A DNA stretch of 20,222 nt from Acanthaster planci (taxonomy: Eukaryota; Echinodermata; Asteroidea; Valvatida; Acanthasteridae). This document shows, piece by piece, positions 9,616-17,990 of the stretch; position 1 is the stretch's first letter, and each line of letters opens with the position of its first letter. Location of the stretch: positions 1,775,426 to 1,795,647 of the forward strand of contig NW_019091368.1 in NCBI RefSeq assembly GCF_001949145.1, in the 5' to 3' direction. Made by a program: the position numbers and the translations under genes. Under the pieces are notes generated by a model, which saw only the letters and a program-made list of their open reading frames with translations, made no database searches and had not been told where the DNA came from.

Positions 9616-10549
9616 CTACACGTGATAAAAGTAGCGCGCCTTTAAATGTTGGCTGATAAGAAGATATACAGTCTGAACCAAATACGTTTTTTTCGGGTAC
9701 GGTATTGAACCGCTACATATTTGCATTAGGATCGCATTTCAAAAGTCATCGACGTTTCTTGTGAACTATGATTTGAAGCCGGTCATAATGGTAAAGGATT
9801 CTTTATAATTAGAAGCAGCAAAAACGCAATTTTGAAGGTTAGTTATCACCAAAACTTCAAGATACATGTTCACTCTGTCAGCATGAGGTGAATAAAATTT
9901 TGGGCGTGCGCTGGGCCACAGTTTGTCCTTTTCTGTTAGAGTTGCGGTGGGCCATTATTTCGCTGAGGAAAAATAATGTTATCAATCAATTTTTTTAATG
10001 AAAACTCCAAACGCGGGTTTCCGCTCTGAAATGAAGTTGAACTTACTGGCATATAATAAGCAATTCTGTTATTAACATTAATTTCATCGCTTCTGTGTTA
10101 CTATTTATACTCTTCAATTTCTGTTTAATCCGTGCTGAACAAACGTTTCTTTGCACGGGCTACGGCAACCGGCACCGGTGTGGAGTAGACATTGTTAACT
10201 ATCGTCGTTTATTGACGACGGTGGCCAACATGAATTTTTACCGAATCATTTAAATTAAGGAGCCATGCAATGTGCGTTTTAGGTTGTTTTTGCAATATTC
10301 CTCTGCGTTCAAAGCTGCCTGCCATTTCAAGGTATTGGTGCCCACCTTTTTGTATATATATGCCTGTTTACGAGCGAACGTGTAACTTCATCCAAGGTAA
10401 AGACCACAGAGTTCCTGCTGTCTTTGACTAATTAAATTTGGACATTTTTCCGTCATGTTGCATATTTTGTTTACTTTTTATACACGGGAAAACAAAACCG
10501 GTAATGTGGATGCGTGAGGACCGAGCCTGTCTCAATGCAGACAATGGTA
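9616..10549. other. 3' flank of receptor C, no gene recognised
   Basis: An AT-rich spacer. A small hairpin lies at 10203-10220 (CGTCGT, loop, ACGACG). No coding frame, RNA gene or repeat family can be assigned. Confidence 0.55.
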
Positions 10550-10555
10550 TTTATT
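10550..10555 (-). other. Candidate polyadenylation signal of receptor C
   Basis: TTTATT on the plus strand is AATAAA on the minus strand, about 175-180 nt beyond the receptor C stop codon. The position suits a short 3' UTR. A six-base word in AT-rich DNA is weak evidence by itself. Confidence 0.3.
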
Positions 10556-10730
10556 AAAGTAATTACAGTTTAAACTTCATTGCTATGAGTTTGCTCCTTA
10601 CAACATTATTCAAGATAAAAATGTTAATGGCGCAATTATTTCAACAACCAACTGGCTTAGTTCTGCCTGGCCATGGGGTGAGGGTATAAATCAAACGTTT
10701 TGGGTGTTTGGTTTTGGATAAGGTGCAGGT

Positions 10731-11810
10731 TCATACTTCCTGGAGTTTGGAACATAGGCAACGGGTCATGGACCGCAGGGTGGGTTTGAAGTATGGATGC
10801 TTGGCGGCGTAGATGAAGGGAGTGATGCAGCCATGGACGAGCAGGATTAGTGCACCGTACAAGTAGTAACGTTTGCTGCCGGTAAACGCCATGATCGCGA
10901 TAGGGGTGAAGCAAATTATGAAGGCAACCACTACGACGAGGAGGTTCTTGGTGATTGCTAGGTGGTCTCTCTTGACGCTGTTCAAATGACGGCGCCTTTT
11001 GGCGCGTCGGGAAGACATCGAAGGGCCGGAAATGCTACTGAAGTCAGGTTCATCAACACCGCCAAGCCTTAATGACGTGGAGCACGCGAGAGTGCCGACA
11101 GCCGACTCTGCCGTTGACTGTAAGCTGATGCCAGGTTGTTGGCGCTTCTTGAAATGACGTCTGACATGACGCCAGATAAGAGCGTACGAAACAATGATCA
11201 CAATAAAAGGTACGGGGTAAAACACAGCAGTGCGTATCTTCGTGTACACTGCAGCTTTAGGAAGAGTTGTCAACTGTTGGCAGCCGCGGCTCTCCAGGTC
11301 GAAACCGAGGCCCCCGATACCAAATAAAGGTGGGATAACCACAGCGCACATGGGAACGAGCCAGGAGGCTAGGACCATCAGTGCAATCTTCCTGGGTGTG
11401 TACAACCTCTGGTAGGTGGTCCTGCGCCGAGTGATCAGTATAAACCGATTCACGGCGATGTTTGCCAGGGTGAACACGCTGCAGCCTGTGGCGATGAACA
11501 GAAGACCGGCCGCTGTCACACACGGAATGTCGGATTCCAGCGGGTAGCCTGGCGTTTTGCTCACCAGACCCGGCACGCTCCACAGCATAGCGAAACTCAG
11601 CAGGCAGTCAGCCACACTCAGGTTGACCAAGAAGACGTTGGTAACGTTTTGGAGTGTCTTGGTTCGGGCCACAGCAACCAACACCAGGCTGTTGCCGACG
11701 AGTGTCACCGTGATTAGGATGGAGGCGCCGACGGTTACGAAGACTAACTCGGGGTAGGTGTATAAAGTCTCGGCTACCGACGCAAAAGTTGAGTTCGCCG
11801 AAAAAGCCAT
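10731..11810 (-). CDS. Receptor C: intact intronless rhodopsin-class GPCR
   Basis: A complete single-exon seven-helix receptor of 359 residues, in the same family as receptor A, with unknown ligand. An NST glycosylation sequon (residues 6-8) precedes the family signature YTYPELVF. Helix 1 has GN (39-40), helix 2 LSVAD (64-68), and helix 3 ends in NRF (121-123) in place of DRY. C97 and C177 can form the conserved disulphide. IWRHVRRHF follows helix 5, and loop 3 is long and ends in the basic stretch SSRRAKRRR. CFTP (300-303) is in helix 6, and TPFIY (330-334) replaces NPxxY. The tail is AAKHPYFKP with C351/C353. N-terminal and helix 1 wording (MAF-, ILITVTLVGNS) place it with D and E. The start context GAACAATGGC matches its sisters. 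A gene symbol is not justified. Confidence 0.93.
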   Translation of the reverse strand: MAFSANSTFASVAETLYTYPELVFVTVGASILITVTLVGNSLVLVAVARTKTLQNVTNVFLVNLSVADCLLSFAMLWSVPGLVSKTPGYPLESDIPCVTAAGLLFIATGCSVFTLANIAVNRFILITRRRTTYQRLYTPRKIALMVLASWLVPMCAVVIPPLFGIGGLGFDLESRGCQQLTTLPKAAVYTKIRTAVFYPVPFIVIIVSYALIWRHVRRHFKKRQQPGISLQSTAESAVGTLACSTSLRLGGVDEPDFSSISGPSMSSRRAKRRRHLNSVKRDHLAITKNLLVVVVAFIICFTPIAIMAFTGSKRYYLYGALILLVHGCITPFIYAAKHPYFKPTLRSMTRCLCSKLQEV

Positions 11811-12009
11811 TGTTCCCCTAGTTTATCTACTTGGTTTCTGACTCAAGTTGTATCTTACAACGTCTTTAAATAAGTGGAACGTGGTTTCATAGATCTATAA
11901 AATGATCTCATTGCCGGCCATCAGCACTTGACATGAATAAATCATTCTTCGGGAGAAGGTATCGCTGTAAATTAGTGCATTTCGAAATATCGAGATATAT
12001 GCACAATTC

Positions 12010-12021
12010 TTTCACTTTCAA
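12010..12021 (-). promoter_or_regulatory. GAAAGTGAAAG (IRF/PRDM1-like) element 5' of receptor C
   Basis: The plus strand reads TTTCACTTTCAA, about 200-211 bp upstream of the receptor C start. The coding strand gives TTGAAAGTGAAAGAA, an exact GAAAGTGAAAG PRDM1-type core. The surrounding flank has little other similarity to A, B or F. The 17 bases TTTCACTTTCAACAACT recur at 14975-14991 upstream of E. Confidence 0.42.
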
Positions 12022-13260
12022 CAACTGACATTTATGCAAACAAGTGTGGCTTTTTCCAAACTTCCTTCGCTCCAAAGAAACACGGGTGTAAATCGACTGC
12101 AAGAGGGGAATAGAGGGTGTCTATTGCCCCCCCCCCACGTTACTGAACTGAGGTTGTGTGCATTTACGACCTCACCCCCAACACACTCGTACTTTGTTTT
12201 GCGATTTGAAACCTGAATTGCGGATTTTGGGGTATTTGAAACTTTCCAAACAGAAACTGTTTTGAATAGCAACGAAATCAGACAACAAAGAGTAGAAATT
12301 GTAACGTTTTCCTTGTAAAATGTTTGGCTCATTGCGGGCTTTAAAAGGCATGTTAAGTCTTCTCCGGCCTTATTCTTCAAGAACCTAACCGGCATTACAA
12401 AGTAGCTTAAATAGTAGAATAAACATCTTGTCACATGGTAGTAAAATAAAAAGAATGACATGTGCATGTCAATGTTGAAATTTTATTTCATTCCATCGTT
12501 CATCAAACCGCTACGGAACCTGTAATCAAGCGGTCGGGTGGAGATCTTCAAGAGTACTTACCTAAAGGTATAACGAAATATTTCAATGGGCTTTAAAATT
12601 CTAACAACTAATATTGGGGAGACTGATTTATATTATTACCTTGGAAATGCCAAGAAACATTCCATTCTGAAGTCGTTGTTATGCAGGTAAACGTGTGGTT
12701 TGCGTCATTGCGCCATCCTTTTCACAAGCATGAACACGAGTATGTCAATACGTGTGAATGGTGCTGTTTCCGTGGTTAGTACCTGCACTAACAAAGGATG
12801 GGTACTAGACTTTAATAGAATTTTGGCCTATTCCATTATAGATAGCAGTATAAACTAGTCTTTGACTTACACCTTAATTTGAGCTTTTGCAGTGTTGCTA
12901 AAGGGCCGAGGGCCATTCAGAAATAATCCCAAACAGAAGGTAATAATTTGTTTCCACCGTTTGACATTACTTGTGTGTGCTCAAAATCAGTATGTTCGTT
13001 TGGAACCCAGGGGACCAATGAAATAGTATTTCACGTACCGGTATACTCTTGAAATTAATTCCGGTCACGAAGAAATATTTTGAGTTCCCGACGTACTTTC
13101 AAACACATGAACATCCACTCTACTCAGTGTCCAATTACACTGTAATGACGTTGGGCATTTTGTTGTTTGTTCTTGTTGTTGTTGTTTTTTTTTTGGCCAT
13201 ACAGATAAGACAACGGCGTTAATTCTCTCCTGATGTGTGAGCAAACGCGTTTCATTTTAC
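12022..13260. other. Spacer upstream of receptor C, no gene recognised
   Basis: AT-rich DNA with a ten-C run at 12127-12136. The 149-codon minus-strand frame at 12018-12467 runs through that run and the element 5' of C. It has low-complexity hydrophobic wording and no domain, so I do not call it a gene. Confidence 0.55.
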
Positions 13261-13640
13261 CCAACGGGAAAAGCACCTTTACAGTGTACATACGTTCGAA
13301 CCTGCTGCCCTCAGCAGAAGCTCCTCTTTATGCATTGGTTGGAAAGGGCCATGTTGTTCGGGAGTTTTCATTTTGCTGGTAACTACGCTGGTAGCGACCT
13401 GTAACGCGTGCATTTCACAGTCGTTGGTGAACCAGCGAAGTGCAGTTCCGACCAACGGAGCCTCCGTTGCTAAGGAAAGAGCGCCCTCTCTTGGTCCGGC
13501 TCGAGGCCCATAATGCTTGGGAATAACAACTTCAGCTATGGAATTAGCCACTTGCACATATGCAGCCACACACCCGTACGCGTGCGTGTTGTTTCTGGCC
13601 ACAGCCATGCAGTTAATGTCCATAATGCTTAGAAGCATTT
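13261..13640. other. GC-richer, CpG-bearing island in the spacer between C and D
   Basis: This patch is richer in CG dinucleotides than its surroundings (ACGCG, ACGCTGG, CCGACC, GGCTCGAGG). It holds a 119-codon minus-strand frame (13279-13638) with no recognisable domain, so coding potential is doubtful. GCGCCCTCTCTTGG at 13481-13494 is CCAAGAGAGGGCGC on the minus strand, close to the CTCF core. The patch lies where receptor orientation changes from minus (C) to plus (D, E). Confidence 0.35.
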
Positions 13641-14381
13641 TTGTTCAGGCCATTTCGATTGGCGATTTTCTGATAGTGACGCCCTTACTGATCCCGAAAT
13701 GACTGAAATAACTACGACTTTTTGTAGAAGCATTACTTCTCCTATTGAAGGGTTCTGGAAGTGTGCGGCCAGAACTAGAGGTCAACTTTCTGGCTTCTTT
13801 TTCTCTGTCAGCCGTGAGAGTTTATCAGTTAAATAAAATAAATACAAACAAAAGAATATTGTAAGCGTTCACTTGAATTTTTTGGGGGCACTGGCTCAAA
13901 TAAAGAACTTGGAATACTTTTTTTCTTGAAAATGTTCTGGAGCAAGTCCTTTAAACGGCCGTACCTTTTTCCGACAAAATTAGAAGGAATTTTATGAATT
14001 CTTGCTATGGCATACATGACCTGGCATATATGGCATATATGGCATACATGACCTGTGACAAAAACCTTTCATTTTGTCAATTCTCGGGTTGGCTTTACCA
14101 AAGTGAAGGTTTCCAAGAAATGTAGAATTTCCAAATGTGGAAATTTTATTTGTTCAGAGTGAAATGTGTCTTTTGAAACCTCTTTTCAATAGCAAACAAT
14201 CACATGTATTTCGACACATTATTTTCACAGAAAGTTTTGTGTAAGCCTGCAGTTAATTTCAGTTCCGGGGTAGTATAAACCTACTTGGGCTTGCAAAAAT
14301 ATGGTACGATCTCTTTTGTATTCATAAATTACTACATAACATAATTAAGCAACGAGAACCATAGCATCTTCCACGAACTCA
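13641..14381. other. Upstream region of D, no gene recognised
   Basis: AT-rich spacer with one short tandem repeat at 14006-14053. Nothing else can be assigned. Confidence 0.5.
14006..14053. repeat. TGGCATA(T/C)A short tandem repeat
   Basis: TGGCATACATGACC is followed by two TGGCATATA units and a second TGGCATACATGACC, forming a small nested direct repeat. Confidence 0.75.
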
Positions 14382-14647
14382 GATCTTCTGTTGGTTCAGG
14401 CCGTATTTTTGAATTTTCGGTTTCATTTTTACAAACTGGAAGTTTGGAGAAGGGTACATTTTTAGACAAATTTCATTCGTTGAATGTGAACAATGCTGTT
14501 TTGATACCTATTTCAAAACAGATTGATGTTGATTTTAGTTAATGGTAATATAGATCAACTTGGATTTGTAAAAACACGTCGGGTTATTTCAGACTTCTGT
14601 AGAATATAGGTAGCCAACAGAACTCTAGTATATCAGCAGCAAGAGCA
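14382..14647 (+). promoter_or_regulatory. 5' flank of D, duplicate of the E flank
   Basis: It aligns along its length with 14936-15166. Shared words include CTTCTGTT.GTTCAGGCCGT, TACCTATTTCAAAACAGAT, TATGGTAATA, ATCAACTTGGATT, CTGTAGAATA, and GTATATCAGCA about 20 bp before ATG. The TTTCACTTTCAA element of E is eroded here to TTTCATTTTTAC (14421-14432). It therefore marks the left edge of a tandem duplication. Confidence 0.65.
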
Positions 14648-14876
14648 ATGGCATTTCCCACGAACCTAACTCTGGTGTCAATGCAGGCTATATACACCTA
14701 CCCTGAGTTGGTGTTCTGCGGTATTGCAGTTTCCATCCTGATTACCGTGACACTTGTCGGTAACAGCTTGGTGTTGATTGCTGTAGCCCGGTCCAAGAAG
14801 CTTCAAAATGCCACAAACATGTTCGTTGTCAACCTGAGCGTGTCTGACTGCCTGGCGAGTTTCGCTACNTTCTGGA
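14648..14876 (+). pseudogene. Receptor D: GPCR fragment ending in helix 2
   Basis: The start MAFPTNLTLVSMQAIYTYPE is almost the same as in E. It runs in frame through helix 1 (ILITVTLVGNSLVL) and the start of helix 2 (NLSVSDCLASFA). Homology stops at or just after the ambiguous base at 14869. The frame continues through unrelated flank sequence to a stop ending at 15019. The predicted 123-residue product has one complete helix and part of a second, and cannot be a working receptor. E follows 519 bp later in the same orientation. The N at the breakpoint means the truncation could be an assembly or gap artefact, with the rest of D lost from the assembly. Confidence 0.75.
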
Positions 14877-14935
14877 GACATGAATGCCTGGTTATTCCAA
14901 GGACCTCAACCATCTTTTCACTTTCAACCCATTTA

Positions 14936-15166
14936 TTTCTTCTGTTTGTTCAGGCCGTGTTTCTGAATTCCCGGTTTCACTTTCAACAACTTGAAGTTTC
15001 GAGAAAGGTACATTTTTGAAAGTGATCAATGTTCTTTTAATACCTGTTTCAAAACAGATCGGTATGGATTTGAGTTTATGGTAATACAAATCAACTTGGA
15101 TTCGAAGAAATCTACGTCTGTAGAATAAGTAACCAACAGAACTTCAGTATATCAGCAACGAGAGCA
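14936..15166 (+). promoter_or_regulatory. 5' flank of E
   Basis: It is homologous to the flank of D. TTTCACTTTCAA at 14975-14986 lies 181-192 bp before the E start, in the opposite orientation relative to its gene compared with A, B and C. A second TTTCACTTTCAA is at 14916-14927, and an inverted TTGAAAGTGATC is at 15017-15028. GTATATCAGCA near 15147 is kept in both copies and is the nearest thing to a TATA-like core. Confidence 0.5.
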
Positions 15167-15943
15167 ATGGCATTTCCCACGAACCTAACTCTCGTATCAA
15201 TGAAGGCCATATACACGTACCCTGAATTGGTGTTCTGCGCCGTTGCCATCTCCATCCTGATTACCGTGACACTTGTCGGTAACAGCCTGGTGTTGGTTGC
15301 TGTAGCCCGGTCCAAGGAGCTTCAGAATGCCACCAACGTGTTCGTGGTCAATCTGAGCGTGACTGACTGCCTGGCGAGTTTCGCTATGCTGTGGAGCGTG
15401 CCGGGTCTGGTGAGCAAAACGCCAGGCTATCCGCTGCGGTCCAACGTCCCGTGCGTGGCAGCGGCTGGTCTGGTCTTTATCGCTAATGGATGCAGCGTGT
15501 TGACCCTAGTAAACATCGCATTGAACCGGTGCATCCTGATCACCAGACCCAAGGAAACCTACCAATGGCTGTACACACCTAAGAAGATTGCCATGATGGT
15601 CTTATGCTCCTGGCTTGTCACCGCGTGCGGCTTCATCTTGCCGCCTGTATGTGGTATAGGGGACCTCGGTTTCGACCCAGAGAGCCGCGTTTGTGCCGAT
15701 GTCGAAACCCATCCTCAAGCTACAGAGTACAAGAAGATTCAGTTTGCTATTTTTTACCCGCTACCTTTCATGGCGATAATTGCTTCGTATCTTCTGATTT
15801 GGTGCCATGTCAGACGCCATTTCAAAAAGCGCCGACAGTATGGCATCTGCATGCAGTCAGTAGGGGACGAAGACCAACACCATCAGAAAGATCTTCTTAT
15901 GAGCGTACAGCCGCTGGTAGCTATGTTGCCTCGGGCTTGGTGA
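15167..15943 (+). CDS. Receptor E: 3'-truncated GPCR, helices 1-5, fused to antisense of F
   Basis: The open frame of 258 codons has an NLT sequon (6-8), YTYPELVF, GN (38-39), LSVTD (63-67), C96/C176 for the disulphide and a complete fifth helix ending IWCHVRRHFKKRRQ. True receptor sequence ends near S231 (nucleotide about 15860). The last 27 residues, beginning VGDEDQHH, are the antisense reading of receptor F and have no family counterpart. Helices 6 and 7 and the tail are missing. The helix 3 motif is NRC (120-122), having lost the aromatic residue, and the usual IWRHVRRHF has become IWCHVRRHF, so selection may already be relaxed. The ATG context is kept. The frame could still give a five-helix membrane protein, but signalling is unlikely. 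A non-functional remnant is the simplest reading. Confidence 0.7.
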   Translation: MAFPTNLTLVSMKAIYTYPELVFCAVAISILITVTLVGNSLVLVAVARSKELQNATNVFVVNLSVTDCLASFAMLWSVPGLVSKTPGYPLRSNVPCVAAAGLVFIANGCSVLTLVNIALNRCILITRPKETYQWLYTPKKIAMMVLCSWLVTACGFILPPVCGIGDLGFDPESRVCADVETHPQATEYKKIQFAIFYPLPFMAIIASYLLIWCHVRRHFKKRRQYGICMQSVGDEDQHHQKDLLMSVQPLVAMLPRAW

Positions 15944-16296
15944 TCAGTAAGTACGGGTTGCGTGCGATCCTGCATCCTGCGGCGAAAAAGACGAGACCAG
16001 CCGCTCCCGCGCAAGCGACGTTGGACTGTAGCGGGTACCCTGGCGTTTTGGTCACCAGATCCGGCGCGCTCCAAAGGACAGCGAAACTCGCAAGGCAGTC
16101 AGCCACGCTCAGTTTGACCACGAATACGTTGGTCACATTCTGGAGATTTGCTGCTGCGGCAACCATCACCAGGCTGTTACCCATGATTGTCAGGGCTGCC
16201 AAGATGGAGAACCCGACGGCACAGAAGACCAGCTGTGGGTTGGTGCATAAAACCTCTGTTTGTGGGGAAAGGTTTTGAGGTCGTGAAAAGCGCCAT
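15862..16296 (-). pseudogene. Receptor F: frameshifted GPCR fragment, helices 1-4, tail-to-tail with E
   Basis: The ATG at 16296 opens MALFTTSKPFPTN, matching the start of A. The frame is lost near codon 15. A second frame then reads PQLVFCAVGFSILAALTIMGNS, NVTNVFVVKLSVADCL, SAPDLVTKTPGYPLQS and LLITKPEAT, and ends in TAG at 15921-15923. Two bases later a third frame resumes as TYQRLYAHKKIFLMVLVFVP, the beginning of helix 4. The helix 3 motif is degraded (RIARNPYLLI in place of NIALNRYILI). Homology ends at about 15862, where it joins receptor E in the opposite orientation. It belongs to the A/B subgroup. With at least two frame breaks and no helices 5-7, it is dead. Confidence 0.85.
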
Positions 16297-16940
16297 TGTT
16301 CTTTGAGCTTCTGTTTCTCCGGATTCCAATCGATTATCCTGTTGTACCATTCCTAAATAGAATAGAACGGTTTCCTTGAATGATTTGACAAATCAGACAT
16401 GACTGTGTCACCAAGCGTCAATGTCAACATTGAGTTTCAGTGCACGGAAAAGCAGGTTCTTATTCAATAAACAATAGCTGAAAGTTATTTCTCACTTTCA
16501 GTTCATGAAGTACATTAAACTTCCTGATCTCTAAGTTAAACATTGTAGCTTTGAAAAGCAGTGCTTGGACTCACAGAACGAGGAAATAAACTGATCTGGG
16601 GGAAAGTTTCATGTGGTGTATTGCATTTGAATTTTTGGAAAGTTTTCAATCAGCCACAGCTTTTCGTAAACTTTCTCCTGATCATAGCTTGAGTAATTCT
16701 CGGTCTAATGCTTGTGGCAATGCGGGAAATGAGTTGGTTTCTCAATGGCATGAGAGTTAGGGTTGCGGGTCACAGATACAATATTATAGGCCCTAATAAA
16801 AGAATCAATACAATGTAACAATCTCTGACACACCGAGCCTTGTAAAGTCATTCCCTTATTATACGCTTTACTGTACAAACAGTCAAATTATGACATACGA
16901 AAATAAAATGCTGGGCTCAAACCTCGCGATGACTATAGTG
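16297..16940 (-). promoter_or_regulatory. 5' flank of pseudogene F, homologous to the B flank
   Basis: The blocks run collinear with the B flank: GAGCTTCTGTTTCTCCGGATT, ACTGTGTCAC, AACAATAGCTGA, TCTCACTTTCAG, AACTTCCTGATCTCTAAGTT, CTTTTCGTAAACTTTCTCCT, CTCAATGGCATGAGAGTTAG, CAATGTAACA and ACGC.TTACTGT. Short deletions bring the distal block (16636-16680) closer to the start than in A and B. Confidence 0.6.
16490..16501 (-). promoter_or_regulatory. Variant GAAAGTGA element 5' of F
   Basis: TCTCACTTTCAG, one base off the consensus in A, B, C and E, lies about 194-205 bp upstream of the F start. The variant keeps GAAAGTGA but breaks the second GAAA on the coding strand. Confidence 0.3.
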
Positions 16941-17099
16941 GATTGTCCGGGGGGCAGGGGGCAACTTACTTTATAGATTAGTAAGAAAGAATGTAATCTG
17001 TATATTTATGTATTAAATATTTGTATTAAGTATTAGCATTAAACTCCAAGAAAAACAACACCAGTAAATAAAAGCAAGGATGTCGGGAGTATAAGTTAC
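16941..17099. other. Short unassigned spacer within the F block
   Basis: AT-rich sequence with a G-rich patch near 16949-16964. It takes the place of the 1.1 kb found in the B block. Confidence 0.4.
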
Positions 17100-17269
17100 T
17101 AAAAACAACTCTGGAAATATTCTCGTTAAATCCTAGCATACATGAACTTTCACTCGGACATAAAGATGCGATATCAATAGCAAGTCATGTGATTGGGGTG
17201 AACTTAGCATCCTCGTTTGTTTTTCCCCCTATAGGAAAAGCACTGTAAAAGTATGCCCTGTCTTGTATT
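17100..17269. repeat. Distal end of duplicated flank (copy 2)
   Basis: Diverged copy of 9440-9615: CAACTCTGGAAAT, CGGACATAAAGATGCGAT, TCAATAGCAAGT, ATCCTCGTTTG and TGCCCTGTCTTGTATT. It is broken at 17270 by an insertion. Confidence 0.7.
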
Positions 17270-17375
17270 CAGTGGCGTAGCTAGGATTTTACTAGTGGGA
17301 GGGGGTCACAAAGGGGGCACCAGCTTCTTATGGGAGCACCAGCTTTCTGTGGGGTGGTTTTTGAGGGGACTATAN
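17270..17375. mobile_element. Probable hAT-like DNA transposon end
   Basis: CAGTGGCGTAGCTAGG begins exactly where similarity to copy 1 of the flank stops. CAG-GGC-type ends are typical of hAT elements, and this wording is common in animal hAT-derived repeats. G-rich direct repeats follow (GGGGGCACCAGCTTCTTATG, then GGGAGCACCAGCTTTCTGTG). I found neither the opposite terminus nor the expected 8-bp target copy (CTTGTATT), so it is at best a fragment. An ambiguous base ends it at 17375. Confidence 0.5.
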
Positions 17376-17932
17376 ATCATGACATGGGGACTTTGCATAA
17401 CACTCCATAGTTTCCACCGTTGCTAAGATATCTCCCTGTCGACTCGGCCCGGCCTCGTTGAGTGTAAAACTCATTGTTTTTTATAACTAGGACCTCCATG
17501 ATTATGGTTATCGTCAGCTTATTACATATGCTTAAATTACCATATCTCAAATTTTGTTTACACAAGCATCCTGAATGACTTTCGAAACGTACTCAGATGT
17601 TAACAAATTTTATATCCAGACTCTGTATTTCCGTGGAAAAGATAGTTGAACACTTTTGTATAATTAGACTCACAGACTAAGTCGGCCTTAGAAATACAAG
17701 CCATTAATATACGTCATACTATACGTCATGCACATACGCACGTTTTGCCGATTACGAGCACTACATGGGAAACTACACTCAAACTTAGCACCAATATACA
17801 AATGGAAGGGTTGGATTCAACGCTCGAGCTTTTAGCGTTATAACCCGTATGTGAGGGATGTCATGCATGTTGTACATATACTTGTGAGTATGCTGGTGTG
17901 TAGTGACAGCGCTGTCATGCGGTGGCCGGGGC
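17376..17932. other. Intergenic, no gene recognised
   Basis: AT-rich spacer containing TATACGTCAT direct words near 17708-17729. The only open frame (17377-17565, minus) has no domain features. Confidence 0.5.
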
Positions 17933-17990
17933 ATTCCTCATGTTTGCCGTCGCCTCCGTTGTTGGCCTGTCTACCACTGAAATTAAATAG
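17933..17990. repeat. 58-bp direct repeat, left copy
   Basis: It runs from ATTCCTCATGTTTGCC to GAAATTAAATAG and differs from the right copy at three positions. It contains a 16-codon frame (MFAVASVVGLSTTEIK then TAG). The homology ends at AAATAG and the next bases are GTAAAT, a good splice-donor sequence. Confidence 0.85.

Noticed and set aside
11257-11583. 108-codon minus-strand open frame
   Set aside because: An out-of-phase shadow of receptor C on the same strand.
12018-12467. 149-codon minus-strand open frame
   Set aside because: It crosses a C homopolymer and the flank element of receptor C, has no domain-like pattern, and sits in AT-rich upstream DNA.
13279-13638. 119-codon minus-strand open frame in a GC-richer patch
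   Set aside because: No recognisable family, and an open frame of this length is expected more often in GC-richer DNA. Kept only as a region note.
14926-14955. Splice acceptor (TTTATTTCTTCTGTTTGTTCAG) between D and E
   Set aside because: The sequence fits an acceptor, but no partner donor follows D coding sequence in phase, and the E start and intronless family structure need no splice. It remains possible for a 5' UTR intron.
15604-16278. 224-codon plus-strand open frame
   Set aside because: It is an alternative frame through receptor E and then antisense through F. Its length comes from overlapping real receptor sequence.
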